Shown one piece after another: positions 7,702 to 16,700 of a DNA stretch of 43,234 nt (its first letter is position 1; each line of letters begins with the position of its first letter). The stretch is taken from NCBI GenBank assembly GCA_016789145.1, contig JAEUQI010000019.1, positions 1-43,234 on the forward strand, given 5' to 3'. A program made the translations under genes and the position numbers. Origin of the DNA: Blastocatellia bacterium. Its GTDB lineage: Bacteria; Acidobacteriota; Blastocatellia; Pyrinomonadales; Pyrinomonadaceae. The notes beneath the pieces are model-generated. The model was given only the letters and a program-made list of their open reading frames with translations, did no database searches and had not been told where the DNA came from.

Positions 7702-9654
7702 ATGAGAAAGTCGATTTTTGCTGCCGGCGTTGTTTTGACAGCCGGGATTGCTGTGTTTTCGTATTCGCAATTTGGACCAGCAGGGACGGACGACGGCCAG
7801 CCTTCGGTTTCGATCGCAAAGCCGGGCAAGACGATGCCGGCGTTTGTTTCTGAGGACGAGCTAAAGGCTCAACTGAAGAAGAAACGCCAGCAGCGTGAAC
7901 GTGACATGAACAAGTCGGCCGGGGCTGCAAACGAATCCTTCATGACGGATTCGGCGACTTTGTCCGCCCCATCACCGGCTTCGAGTGCCAAGCCTGAAGC
8001 AAAGAGTAAAGACGACGACGGCATCACAAACACACAGGTCGCAGGGGTTGACGAAGGCGGCATTGTTAAGGTTCACGGCGATCATCTTGTGATATTGCGT
8101 CGCGGGCGTCTATTCACCGTAAAGGTTGGCGACAATGCACTTAAGCCTGTTTCATCTGTCAACGCATACGCACCTGACGTCAATCCGAGCAACGATTGGT
8201 ACGACGAAATGCTCGTCTCGGGCAACACGATCGTCGTTGTCGGCTACAGCTACGCACGCGGCGGGACTGAGTTGAATCTTTTTGATATTAACGAAGTTGG
8301 CGGCCTGAAATATCGTGCGACATATCACCTGAGATCGAACGACTACTATTCGTCGCGAAACTACGCGAGCCGTCTGATCGGCGACAAACTTGTGTTTTAC
8401 ACGCCGCAGTATCTTGGCTATTCCGACGACCCAATGTCGCAATTCCCAACCTATAGAAAATGGCACAAAGCCGCGAAACCCAACGAATTCAAGCCGATCG
8501 TCTCGGCAACACGAACCTATCGCCCAAACGTAGCGGAAGATCGTTCGTCGATGAGCGCACTTCACACCGTAACCGTTTGCGACCTCGCCTCTCGCGAAAT
8601 GACGTGTCACGGAACGGCCGTTGTCGGCTCGCCAGGACGTATTTTCTACGTGTCGCAAAAGAGCGTTTACGTTTGGACAACGGAATGGAGCAATCGCAGC
8701 GGAAAATCTGACAGCGAATCGATGCTATACAAGATGCCGCTTGACGGTTCGGCTCCGCAGGCTCTCGGCGTTGCGGGAGCACCGATCGATCAGTTCTCGT
8801 TCAACGAAACCGACGGCGAGCAGCTCAACGTCCTCGTCCGTAGTGATGGCCGCGGCGAGGCAATGTGGGGCGGCGAATACGCGATCGGCGACACTTCGCT
8901 GTTCCGCGTGAGTGCGGATGCATTCTCGGATGGCAGTTCCAACGCATCGGTTGACAACTATCGCTCCCTGCCCAAGGTCGATGGCTACGCGTTCCAAAAC
9001 CGCTTCGTAGGCGACTATGTTCTATATGGTTCGGGCAATGGCTGGGGCAATCAGGTGAACAAACAAAGTACGCCGCTCTACGCCGTAAACTGGAAGACCG
9101 CGACCGTGAATTACCTTAATCTGCAACACAGTGTCGATCGAATCGAACAGCTCGGAAACGCCGCAGTTGTCGTCGGAATAAGTGGCAGCGACCTCTATTT
9201 TACGCCGATCAAACTCGGCAAGCGGCCTGATGTAAAGGACCCATATGTTCGCCCGAACGCTTCGCAGGGCGAGCTTCGCAGCCACGGATTCTTCTACAAA
9301 CCGGACAATGACAACAGCGGCATTCTCGGCCTGCCGATCGCACGCTCAGGACGCCCCGGCTATCGACATCTTGCCGAAGATATTGCCGCGATACTTTTCC
9401 TCAAGAACAGCGGCCTCGAATTCAACCAAGTCGGCGAACTCGAAGCCAAAGATACCTCGACGGCAGACAACTGCAAAGCCTCATGCGTCGATTGGTACGG
9501 CAACGCCCGCCCCATATTCCTCCGCGGCCGCATCTTTGCCTTGCTAGGCTACGAGCTAGTCGAAGGCCGCCTAGACGACGGAAGACTGTCCGAGTCGCGG
9601 CGAATCAACTATAGTCCGCGGCGGACAATGGCTGAACGGACAGAGGACGAATAA
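7702..9654 (+). CDS. Secreted beta-propeller domain protein (PF09826-like)
   Basis: The chosen start is the ATG at 7702, with GGAGG at 7691-7695. This gives 650 residues and exposes a clean signal peptide (RKSIFAAGVVLTAGIAVFSYS). A charged, coiled segment (about 45-80) follows, then the family hallmark TNTQVAGVDEGGIVKVHGDH, where repeated blades begin. These proteins are predicted C-terminal beta-propellers exported to the periplasm or surface; their partner and substrate are unknown. The match to the hallmark is clear and the length is usual. Two conserved-looking Cys near the C-terminus (DNCKASCVD) could form a disulfide. It is a single gene between a toxin-antitoxin pair and a bidirectional terminator. 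The longer frame from ATG 7660 would bury the signal peptide behind a charged tail and is not preferred. Confidence 0.88.
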   Translation: MRKSIFAAGVVLTAGIAVFSYSQFGPAGTDDGQPSVSIAKPGKTMPAFVSEDELKAQLKKKRQQRERDMNKSAGAANESFMTDSATLSAPSPASSAKPEAKSKDDDGITNTQVAGVDEGGIVKVHGDHLVILRRGRLFTVKVGDNALKPVSSVNAYAPDVNPSNDWYDEMLVSGNTIVVVGYSYARGGTELNLFDINEVGGLKYRATYHLRSNDYYSSRNYASRLIGDKLVFYTPQYLGYSDDPMSQFPTYRKWHKAAKPNEFKPIVSATRTYRPNVAEDRSSMSALHTVTVCDLASREMTCHGTAVVGSPGRIFYVSQKSVYVWTTEWSNRSGKSDSESMLYKMPLDGSAPQALGVAGAPIDQFSFNETDGEQLNVLVRSDGRGEAMWGGEYAIGDTSLFRVSADAFSDGSSNASVDNYRSLPKVDGYAFQNRFVGDYVLYGSGNGWGNQVNKQSTPLYAVNWKTATVNYLNLQHSVDRIEQLGNAAVVVGISGSDLYFTPIKLGKRPDVKDPYVRPNASQGELRSHGFFYKPDNDNSGILGLPIARSGRPGYRHLAEDIAAILFLKNSGLEFNQVGELEAKDTSTADNCKASCVDWYGNARPIFLRGRIFALLGYELVEGRLDDGRLSESRRINYSPRRTMAERTEDE

Positions 9655-9670
9655 CATCGTCGCGAACTGC

Positions 9671-9700
9671 AAAAAAAGGCGGCAAAAGCCGCCTTTTTTT
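9671..9700. terminator. Bidirectional factor-independent terminator
   Basis: Seven A, GGCGGC, an AAAA loop, GCCGCC and seven T form a perfect symmetric hairpin. Because it has a T-run on each strand it can stop both the plus-strand propeller gene and the convergent minus-strand toxin-antitoxin pair. Confidence 0.95.
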
Positions 9701-9734
9701 GAACAGTTCATTACTACGAATTTTTTTGTATTCT

Positions 9735-10010
9735 TCAAGCGGCCTTTAGAAGTCCCGACGCTTCGTATTCTGGAAACATGATTATCGCAGGATGAATATC
9801 AAATGCTCTGGCGAGTTGTTCGGCTCGACGCTTACCGATCTCGACGCGGTCGTTTTCGAGAGCACTGAGGTTGGTCGGCGAGATGCCGCTGCGGACCGCA
9901 AGTTCGTTCTGCGTCCATTGTTTTAATTCACGGAGCATACGAATGACCTCGCCGGTGCTCAGTCGTGCGTGTGATCTGGCTGGAACAAAATCTTTGGGAT
10001 CGATATTCAT
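9735..10010 (-). CDS. XRE-family HTH antitoxin (HigA-like)
   Basis: This is a 91-residue helix-turn-helix protein. The XRE fold is plain: LSTGEVIRMLRELKQ, WTQNELAVRSGISPTNLSAL (helices 2-3) and ENDRVEIGKRRAEQLARAFD. It pairs with the upstream RelE-like gene in the toxin-first order typical of higBA-type modules, where it would neutralise the toxin and repress the operon. The ATG at 10010 is preferred. A TTG at 10019 would instead give a 4-bp TTGA overlap with the toxin stop and three more residues. Neither has a clear ribosome site, consistent with translational coupling to the toxin. Confidence 0.87.
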   Translation of the reverse strand: MNIDPKDFVPARSHARLSTGEVIRMLRELKQWTQNELAVRSGISPTNLSALENDRVEIGKRRAEQLARAFDIHPAIIMFPEYEASGLLKAA

Positions 10011-10015
10011 TGTGA

Positions 10016-10288
10016 TCAATATTCGTGGGGATTAACTGATAACACGAACACCGTCACCAGTTCCCTTTCTACAACGTAAATAACGCGATACTGTCTGCTA
10101 AGTCTCGACGATCGCTGCCCTTTCAATTCGCCCTTAAGAGCTTCGTCGTTGAAACCGGGAAACTCTCGAAGCTTCTCGGGACCGTGCAGAACTACAATCT
10201 CTTTCCAGAGTTCGTATTTCTTGACGATCTCCTTTGGAAGCTTTCGGCAGATCTTTGAAATATCTCTGTGTTCATTGATCTGCCACAT
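10016..10288 (-). CDS. RelE/HigB-like toxin
   Basis: The 90-residue basic protein has the RelE-fold pattern: a long N-terminal helix (RDISKICRKLPKEIVKKYELWKEIV), the connecting segment GPEKLREFPGFNDEALKGELKGQRSSRLSRQYRVIYVV and the final strand VTVFVLSVNPHEY. The YRVIY strand and terminal H-x-Y are characteristic of mRNA-cleaving HigB/RelE toxins, so ribosome-dependent mRNA cleavage is the likely activity. It precedes its XRE antitoxin. Its promoter sits so close to the ATG that the mRNA is probably leaderless. It could have been acquired with the module, but no mobile-element ends are visible. Confidence 0.87.
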   Translation of the reverse strand: MWQINEHRDISKICRKLPKEIVKKYELWKEIVVLHGPEKLREFPGFNDEALKGELKGQRSSRLSRQYRVIYVVERELVTVFVLSVNPHEY

Positions 10289-10296
10289 TATTAATT

Positions 10297-10325
10297 ACAA
10301 TAACTTATTAGATCTGATAGGTCAA
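10297..10325 (-). promoter_or_regulatory. Promoter of the second toxin-antitoxin module
   Basis: On the minus strand, TTGACC (10325-10320) is a 5/6 match to the -35 box. It is followed after exactly 17 nt by TATTGT (10302-10297) as -10. The ATG at 10288 is only 8 nt beyond the -10, so the transcript would have almost no leader. The AT-rich imperfect dyad TTATTGTAATTAATAA overlapping the -10 is a plausible operator for the HTH antitoxin. Confidence 0.65.
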
Positions 10326-10338
10326 GACATCTCTATTC

Positions 10339-11622
10339 TCAATTCAACTTCGGCGGTGCGAGTTTCTCCAAACTTCCCTGTCCGCTGATCTGGCGGCCCG
10401 CGGCGACTTTTTCCATTTGGGACATGGCTCGGAGGAGATTTTCGCCTAAGACTTTACGGATATCGGTTTCGGAATAGCCGCGGCGGAGCATTTCGTAGGT
10501 TATTAGCGGGAGGTCTTCGGCGCCGTTCATGCCCGCGGGCAAGAACGGGACGCCGTCGAAGTCGGAGCCAAGACCGACGTGGTCGATACCGGCGGTGTTT
10601 TTGATATGGTCGATGTGATCGACGATTCGTTTGTAGTCCGGTACGTAGATCGGATTTGCGGCGAGCAGCTCGTTCTCGGCCTTATTAAATCCAGCGTTGT
10701 CGCCTTTGAATTTTTCGCGAAGAGCCTCGACCTGCGGACGCAATCTTGCTGAGCGCTCGTTCTCTTCCTTATTCGTTCGTGCGTCGAGGAACGACGGATA
10801 AAACACGACCATGATCACGCCGCCGTTTTGCGGCAAGCGTTTCAGAACGGCGTCGGATACGTTTCGCGTATGATCATTTACACCGCGAGCACCTGAGTGC
10901 GAAGCGATCACCGGAGCTTTCGTCACATCGAGAGCGTCCATCATCACTTTCTCCGAAACGTGCGAGATGTCGATGAAGATACCGAGGCGATTCATCTCGC
11001 GAACAACCTCTTTGCCCCAATCTGTCAGGCCGTTGTGCTTGATATCTCGATGAGCGTCAGCCCAATCGGTCGCGACGTTGTGTGTCAACGTCATGTATCG
11101 AACGCCGAGGCGATAGAAATTACGCAGTGCATAAAGAGAATTCTCGATCGCGTAGCCGCCCTCGATGCCCATTAGCAGACAGATCTTATTCTGTTTTTTG
11201 GCACGGCGAATTTCGGCTGCAGTCGTGCATGGCGTAAGGTCTTTCGAGTGCTTCTCAGCCTCGCGGTTCGTAACGTCGATCAACTCCATCGCTCGCCGCA
11301 TCGAACCGCCGGTTCGCAGAGTACCTCCCGAAACGTAGATCGACATAAATTGCCCTGTCATGCCGCCTTTTTTCCAGCGTGCGATATCAGTGTGCATTGG
11401 GTCGCCGCCCGATTGCATCATGCCGGTCGAATCTTTCGCCAGATCGAAATCCATGTCCATCATCGGTCCGGTGATGTCGTTGTGCCCATCGATAACGATC
11501 GATTTTTTGTGGATCTTAAGTGCCTTTGCCCAAAGTACGGGATCGGCGTCCTTTGGCATTGTTTGGGCGAAGTTTACGGCAGTGATCGAAAGAAGAGCGA
11601 CAAGAACGGCGAGTTTTTTCAT
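10339..11622 (-). CDS. Membrane dipeptidase, peptidase family M19
   Basis: M19 enzymes are zinc dipeptidases related to renal dipeptidase. They hydrolyse dipeptides and often accept D-amino acids at the C-terminal position. The 427-residue product starts with a signal peptide (KKLAVLVALLSITAVNFAQ), then the metal-binding DGHND (His47, Asp49), the bridging Glu segment GIEGGYAIE, ISHVS and ASHSGARGVNDHTRN for the His ligands, and LGSDFDG near the C-terminus. All key positions look intact, so an active secreted or lipid-side dipeptidase is expected. It lies 9 nt downstream of the dioxygenase-like gene on the same strand, so the two are probably co-transcribed. Confidence 0.93.
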   Translation of the reverse strand: MKKLAVLVALLSITAVNFAQTMPKDADPVLWAKALKIHKKSIVIDGHNDITGPMMDMDFDLAKDSTGMMQSGGDPMHTDIARWKKGGMTGQFMSIYVSGGTLRTGGSMRRAMELIDVTNREAEKHSKDLTPCTTAAEIRRAKKQNKICLLMGIEGGYAIENSLYALRNFYRLGVRYMTLTHNVATDWADAHRDIKHNGLTDWGKEVVREMNRLGIFIDISHVSEKVMMDALDVTKAPVIASHSGARGVNDHTRNVSDAVLKRLPQNGGVIMVVFYPSFLDARTNKEENERSARLRPQVEALREKFKGDNAGFNKAENELLAANPIYVPDYKRIVDHIDHIKNTAGIDHVGLGSDFDGVPFLPAGMNGAEDLPLITYEMLRRGYSETDIRKVLGENLLRAMSQMEKVAAGRQISGQGSLEKLAPPKLN

Positions 11623-11631
11623 AAGGCGATT

Positions 11632-12513
11632 CTAACGCTTTTCACCGCTGACGTTAAGCAACGGAAAGAATTGCCCTTGTAATTTCTCGCCAATGGGAAC
11701 AGCAGGAACTCCTTCAAGTAAAGGCTCGTCACTTGCCGATCGAACGCCGTCACGAATGAAATTGATCACCGCTCCGCGACGTGACTGTTGCGAACGATTG
11801 GCAAAGCTGCCGTGCAAGGTCATAGAATGATGAAAGCTGCAATGCCCTGCCGGCATCTCAGCGGCAAACGGCCTGAACGCAGCTCGCTGATCGTCATTCA
11901 AACGTGACAGCACGGCGTCCATGACATCGGCAAGTTCGCCGCGAGGCAGCAGCGGCCAGCGATGGCTGCCGGGAATGTAATTGACGCAGCCATTCTCTTC
12001 GGAAGCGTCGTCCAGAGCTATCCAACAAGTAAGATGTGCTACCGGCTCGGTCCGCGTCCAATACGACTGGTCTTGATGCCAAGCGACAAAGCCGCCATCA
12101 TTGGCAGGCTTTGCAAATATCTGATCGTGCCACAGTCTGACCGGCCCGCCGAGCAGCGTTTCAGCCGCCTCAACAATTGGCGAATGGAACACGAGATCGT
12201 GAAATGCCGGCGAGACACGCCACGCGCCAAGAGCGTGAAACAGCACTCCACCGCTCTCAGCTTCGTTCGAGTGAAACTCATAGAATCTTTGGTCTGGTTC
12301 AAAATTGTCCGACATCATTTCGGCAAGATCCCGCCGCAATCTATCGAGACGCTCGGCTCCAACTGCTTGTCCGCCTAACACAAAGCCGTTTTCAGAAAAG
12401 AACTCGACCGCATCATTCGACAAGACCGGGAGCGACCGATCTTCGATAGTAATATCGATCGGATGATGGAATTCGCTTAGATCTGTCGTTTGCACAAGTT
12501 CAAGATAGTTCAA
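11632..12513 (-). CDS. Phytanoyl-CoA dioxygenase (PhyH) family protein
   Basis: This is a non-haem Fe(II)/2-oxoglutarate oxygenase-like protein of 293 residues. The HxD pair is in VAWHQDQSYW, the distal His in HSMTLHGS, and the 2-oxoglutarate Arg in SQQSRRG, all in the order expected for PhyH. The opening DAVEFFSENGFVLGG is the usual N-terminal helix of the family. The substrate cannot be read from sequence; bacterial members hydroxylate varied small molecules. The start is TTG at 12513, since no in-frame ATG occurs before the conserved core. It heads a two-gene unit with the M19 dipeptidase and is divergent from the cyclic-di-GMP gene. Confidence 0.9.
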   Translation of the reverse strand: MNYLELVQTTDLSEFHHPIDITIEDRSLPVLSNDAVEFFSENGFVLGGQAVGAERLDRLRRDLAEMMSDNFEPDQRFYEFHSNEAESGGVLFHALGAWRVSPAFHDLVFHSPIVEAAETLLGGPVRLWHDQIFAKPANDGGFVAWHQDQSYWTRTEPVAHLTCWIALDDASEENGCVNYIPGSHRWPLLPRGELADVMDAVLSRLNDDQRAAFRPFAAEMPAGHCSFHHSMTLHGSFANRSQQSRRGAVINFIRDGVRSASDEPLLEGVPAVPIGEKLQGQFFPLLNVSGEKR

Positions 12514-12554
12514 AAGCGATTGAAAATAAAGGTAGCAATTAATCGCTAAACATT

Positions 12555-12570
12555 GTTATACTCTCAAGAG
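12555..12570 (+). promoter_or_regulatory. Possible -10/operator element upstream of the PAS-GGDEF-EAL gene
   Basis: GTTATACTCTCAAGAG contains TATACT (12557-12562), a good -10, followed by a CTCT/AGAG dyad. The identical 16-mer occurs on the minus strand at 21422-21407, upstream of the serine hydrolase, in the same orientation relative to its gene. No convincing -35 box is seen. It would give a leader of about 120 nt. Confidence 0.4.
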
Positions 12571-12690
12571 GTCGTCTTAGTGATGGCCTGACCACGCTGC
12601 GTTCTACCGATCAAATCCACGGCCGGAATTCACTGCTTCCATACTCACGTAGTTTGTACGAGTCCGTTTTCTGACCGCCAAACGCTGCTG

Positions 12691-15600
12691 ATGCCAAAAA
12701 GAAATAACCAGCAAATAGCAATTCCACACGCCGCCGAGAGCGCCGATTACAAGAGCTTCATCGAAAATCTTCCGGTGATGTTCTATGCGGTCGCGCCCGA
12801 GCCGCCGCATTTGCCGATCTATATCTCGCCGACATTCTCTAAGTTTGGCTACCCACTCGAAGACTGGATGACGAAGCCCGACATCTGGGATCGCATTATT
12901 CATCCCGACGACCGCGAAGAAGTGCTCGATAATACGCGAGCGGCAATGAAAGCGGGCGAGAGCATCGATTTTGAATATCGAGTGATCTGTGCCGATGGCC
13001 GCATAGTTTGGGTTCGAGATCGTAGTTGCTTTATTCACGACGATGCCGGAAATAAGTTGTGCTGGCAGGGCGTCATCCTCGATGTTGACGAACGTATTCG
13101 CGCCCAGCAGCAGCTTGAGTTACGCGAAAAGCTTTACCGAACGCTTGCCAGAACGATCCCGAAGACGGCCGTACTTCTTTTCGATCACGATTTCCGATAT
13201 TCGTTGGCGGACGGCGAACAGCTTGCAAATCATAATTGGTCCCCGGAAATGTTCGAGGGCAAAACGCTTAGCGACATTTTCCCGCCCGAGATCATTGACG
13301 AATGGAGCAAGCACTATCGCAGGGCTCTCGACGGCGAAGACGTCTCGTTCGAGAATGAGAATGAAGACGGAGCGTTCTTGATCAACGTTCGACCTGTCCG
13401 CGATGACGCAGGGAATATCTTTGCGGGCATGGTCATGTGGCAAGACATCACCGACTCACGCAAGGCGACGACCGCTTTACGAGAAAGCGAAGAGCGGTAT
13501 CGACGGTTGTTTGAAAATGCCAACGACATCATCTACGTCCACGATCTGAACGGCAACTACATTTCGATCAACGAAGCCGGCTCGCGGATCTTTGGTTACA
13601 CTCGCGAAGAAGCACTAAAGCTGAATATGTCGCAGATCGCGGCACCGGAGCACCTTGCTCGCATGAAACGCAAGCTTGCCAAAAAGCTCGCCGGCGACAC
13701 TTCGCAGACCGTTTACGAGGTCGATTGCATACGCAAGGACGGCAAGCGCGTAACGCTCGAGGTTAACAGCAGCGTAATTCACAAAGATGGCAAACCTATC
13801 GCCGTACAGGGCGTAGCCCGCGACATTACCGAGCGAAAGATCGCCGATGCCGCATTGCGAAAGAGCGAGGCTAATCTCGCCGCCGCGCAGCGCATTACAC
13901 ACCTCGGCAGTTGGGAATTGATCATCAACAACGTCAACGATGCCTCGGAAAACACTCTGCATTGGTCTGACGAAGTCTATCGCATATTCGGTTTTGAGCC
14001 GCGGAACATCGAGGTCACTACGGCGCTCGTTTACGATTCCGTTCATCCGGACGACGTGGCTCACGTAAGCGAATCGTTCACTCGCGCGGTACTTGACCGA
14101 ACGCTCTTGGACATCGAAGCCCGTGTCATCACGCCGCTGGGCATTGAACGGCTGGTCCGAGCACAGGCCGAGACGGTTTACGATGACGACGGAGTTCCGA
14201 AGGCAATGGTCGGAACGATCCAGGACATTACGGATAGCCGCAACGCTGAGGAAAAGTTGCGCCGCAGCGAGGCTCAGTTCCGCGATCTGTTCGAGAACGC
14301 CAATGACCTGATCTACACGCACGACCTCGAGGGCAATATAACCTCGCTCAATCGTGCCGGCGAGATCATCACGGGTTATTCACGATCAGAGGCGAACAAG
14401 GTGAACATCGCCGATGTCGTCGCACCTGAGTTCCTCGATCTCGCACGCTCGATGACGGCCAGAAAGGTCGACGGCGATGCTCCAACATCATACGAGGTCG
14501 AGATCATAACCAAAGACGGACAGCGCGTGATGCTCGACCTGAGCACGCGGCTGATCGTTTCGAACGGTGTACCTGTCGGCGTTCAGGGCTTGGGACGCGA
14601 CATTACTGAAAAACGAAAGGCAGAGGCCGCACTTCGCGACACGCTGTCGCTGTTTGAAACGACGTTCGAATCAACGGCTGACGGCATTGTCGTAATGAGC
14701 CTCGACAAACAGATCGTGACCTGCAACAAGAAGTTCGTTGAGATGTGGCAAGTGCCGCCGGACATCATCGAACGCAAGGACGGCCCGGCGCTTGTGCGGC
14801 ACGTTGCGAACAGTCTGGTGAATACCGAGGAGTTTCTGCAGCGCATCAGCGAGACCTACAAAACGCCTGAAACGGCTCTGTCCGAGGTTCTCGAACTCAA
14901 AGACGGGCGTATTCTCGAACGCTACTCGCAGCCGCAGTACCTCGACGGTAAAGCGATCGGCCGCGTGGCGAGTTTCCGCGACATCACTGAGCGTAGCAGG
15001 GCCGAGGAGCGGCTCAGGCACTACGCGTTGCACGACACGCTGACCGACTTGCCTAATCGCGTCCAATTCATGCAGCGTCTCGACGAGGCCGTCAAGCGTA
15101 CTGCGGGCAACTCGTATGCTAAATTCGCCGTGCTCTTTCTCGATCTCGACCGCTTCAAGGTCGTCAACGACAGTCTCGGGCATGCGATCGGCGACAAACT
15201 TCTTATCGAGGTTTCTGAAAAGCTCAAATCATGTGTTCGCCCCGGCGATGTGGTCGCGCGGCTCGGTGGCGATGAGTTCACGATACTTCTTAACCGAAGC
15301 GGCGACGCTGCCGAGGTCGCACGCGTTGCCGAACGCCTTCAGTCGCGCATCTCCGAGCCGGTCAAAATTGATAATTACGAAGTCTTCACGACTGCGAGCA
15401 TTGGCATCGTGGTTGCGGGCGGAGTCGAGAGGTCTGCGGAGGATTTCTTGCGGGATGCGGACGCTGCGATGTACCGTGCGAAGGAAGCCGGCAAGGCTCG
15501 CTACGAAGTTTTCGACCGTGAAATGCACGTTCGCAACATGAATTTACTTCAGGTAGAGACGGATCTGCGTCACGCAGTCGAGCGGCAAGAGTTCGAGGTC

Positions 15601-16386
15601 CTGTACCAACCGATCGTAGACCTGATGACGGGCACGGTGAACGAATTCGAGGCTCTGATACGCTGGCGGCATCCCGAGCATGGCCTGGTCGGGCCGAACG
15701 AATTCGTCCACGTCGCCGAAGAAACCGGCCTGATCATCCCGATAGGACAATGGATCTTGGAAGAATCCTGCCGCCAGATCGCAAAATGGCAGACGACGTT
15801 CGGCGACGAATTTTCGATCAGCGTCAACCTCTCGGCCAAGCAGCTCATGCACCCGACGCTCACCTCGCAGGTCGAGAACGCTCTTTTGCATCACGGCCTT
15901 AAACCGCGTCAGCTCAAATTGGAAGTCACCGAGTCCACGGTCATGGAACACAGCGATCGGGCACTCAGCATCTTGTCAGAACTGGATGCTCTTGGCGTGG
16001 CTTTGTCCACTGACGACTTCGGAACGGGCTATTCCAGCTTGAGTTATCTACAAAAATTCCCGTTCGAACGTCTCAAGATCGATCGATCATTCATCGCCAA
16101 GATGGACGACGACGAAAAAAGCTCGCTGATCGTCAAAACTATCTTGATGCTTGGTGAAAATTTGAATCTGCAAGTCGTCGCCGAAGGCATCGAAACCGCT
16201 CAACAGCTACGCAAACTCCGCGAACTCGGTTGCGTGCTCGGCCAGGGCTATCTCTTTGCCCGCCCGCTCGAAGCCAGCCTCGCCGAGGACTTTCTACAAA
16301 CCGAAACAGCCTCCGTGTTCTCCACTTCGAGCGCAAACATCATCATTCCGGACCAGAATACGATCCACGTAACCGACGTGCAATAG
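12691..16386 (+). CDS. Multi-PAS diguanylate cyclase/phosphodiesterase (GGDEF-EAL)
   Basis: The 1231-residue cytosolic protein has about six PAS domains in tandem (residues ~20 to ~765), each ending in a PAC-like RDIT or QDIT motif, then GGDEF (about 775-935) and EAL (about 950-1205). The cyclase motif is canonical GGDEF at 859-863, and an inhibitory I-site RPGD sits five residues before it, so feedback by cyclic-di-GMP is expected. The phosphodiesterase half keeps EAL (987-989), DDFGTGYSS, KIDRSF and VAEGIET. Both activities therefore look possible; which one dominates probably depends on PAS signals. There is no TM segment or receiver domain. The ATG at 12691 lacks an obvious Shine-Dalgarno. 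It is a stand-alone gene, convergent with an S9 peptidase across a tandem-repeat array. Confidence 0.95.
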   Translation: MPKRNNQQIAIPHAAESADYKSFIENLPVMFYAVAPEPPHLPIYISPTFSKFGYPLEDWMTKPDIWDRIIHPDDREEVLDNTRAAMKAGESIDFEYRVICADGRIVWVRDRSCFIHDDAGNKLCWQGVILDVDERIRAQQQLELREKLYRTLARTIPKTAVLLFDHDFRYSLADGEQLANHNWSPEMFEGKTLSDIFPPEIIDEWSKHYRRALDGEDVSFENENEDGAFLINVRPVRDDAGNIFAGMVMWQDITDSRKATTALRESEERYRRLFENANDIIYVHDLNGNYISINEAGSRIFGYTREEALKLNMSQIAAPEHLARMKRKLAKKLAGDTSQTVYEVDCIRKDGKRVTLEVNSSVIHKDGKPIAVQGVARDITERKIADAALRKSEANLAAAQRITHLGSWELIINNVNDASENTLHWSDEVYRIFGFEPRNIEVTTALVYDSVHPDDVAHVSESFTRAVLDRTLLDIEARVITPLGIERLVRAQAETVYDDDGVPKAMVGTIQDITDSRNAEEKLRRSEAQFRDLFENANDLIYTHDLEGNITSLNRAGEIITGYSRSEANKVNIADVVAPEFLDLARSMTARKVDGDAPTSYEVEIITKDGQRVMLDLSTRLIVSNGVPVGVQGLGRDITEKRKAEAALRDTLSLFETTFESTADGIVVMSLDKQIVTCNKKFVEMWQVPPDIIERKDGPALVRHVANSLVNTEEFLQRISETYKTPETALSEVLELKDGRILERYSQPQYLDGKAIGRVASFRDITERSRAEERLRHYALHDTLTDLPNRVQFMQRLDEAVKRTAGNSYAKFAVLFLDLDRFKVVNDSLGHAIGDKLLIEVSEKLKSCVRPGDVVARLGGDEFTILLNRSGDAAEVARVAERLQSRISEPVKIDNYEVFTTASIGIVVAGGVERSAEDFLRDADAAMYRAKEAGKARYEVFDREMHVRNMNLLQVETDLRHAVERQEFEVLYQPIVDLMTGTVNEFEALIRWRHPEHGLVGPNEFVHVAEETGLIIPIGQWILEESCRQIAKWQTTFGDEFSISVNLSAKQLMHPTLTSQVENALLHHGLKPRQLKLEVTESTVMEHSDRALSILSELDALGVALSTDDFGTGYSSLSYLQKFPFERLKIDRSFIAKMDDDEKSSLIVKTILMLGENLNLQVVAEGIETAQQLRKLRELGCVLGQGYLFARPLEASLAEDFLQTETASVFSTSSANIIIPDQNTIHVTDVQ

Positions 16387-16460
16387 CCCGCGATCCGCGA
16401 CAGGTTGCCCGTGCCGTGCGACGGGCTTCCCCCGTCACAGGACAGCCCTCTTGCACGCCG

Positions 16461-16621
16461 CGACAGGACTGTCGCACGGCTCGGCAGGGCTGTCGCACGG
16501 CACGACAGGGCTGTCGCACGGCACGACAGGGCTGTCGCACGGCACGGCAGGGCTGCCGCACGGCACGACAGGGCTGTCGCACGGCACGACAGGGTTGTCG
16601 CACGGCACGGCAGGGCTGTCA
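16461..16621. repeat. 21-bp tandem array with palindromic core, about 8 units
   Basis: Units begin at 16461, 16482, 16503, 16524, 16545, 16566, 16587 and 16608 (the last is partial), with no spacers. Each carries the hairpin core GACAGGGCTGTC or a one-base variant, followed by GCACGGCA. Degenerate units seem to extend left toward 16400. Because 21 is a multiple of 3, several frames on both strands stay open through it, but no gene is supported. With the terminator hairpin it fills the 314-bp gap (16387-16700) between two convergent genes. Confidence 0.95.
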
Positions 16622-16644
16622 TAGACCGCGACGGACATAGAAAA

Positions 16645-16668
16645 GGCCGCGAAAACTAGATCGCGGCC
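16645..16668. terminator. GC-rich hairpin between convergent genes
   Basis: GGCCGCG (16645-16651) and CGCGGCC (16662-16668) form a perfect 7-bp stem with a 10-nt loop. It is followed on the plus strand by a pyrimidine-rich tract (CTCTTCCCTC...) and preceded by AAAA, so it could terminate in both directions. There is no pure T-run, hence moderate confidence. Confidence 0.6.
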
Positions 16669-16700
16669 CTCTTCCCTCGTCCCTTTTCCCTCGCCCCTTC

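Noticed and set aside
16461..16621. CRISPR array
   Set aside because: Units are contiguous with no spacers, only 21 bp long, and no cas gene is in the window.
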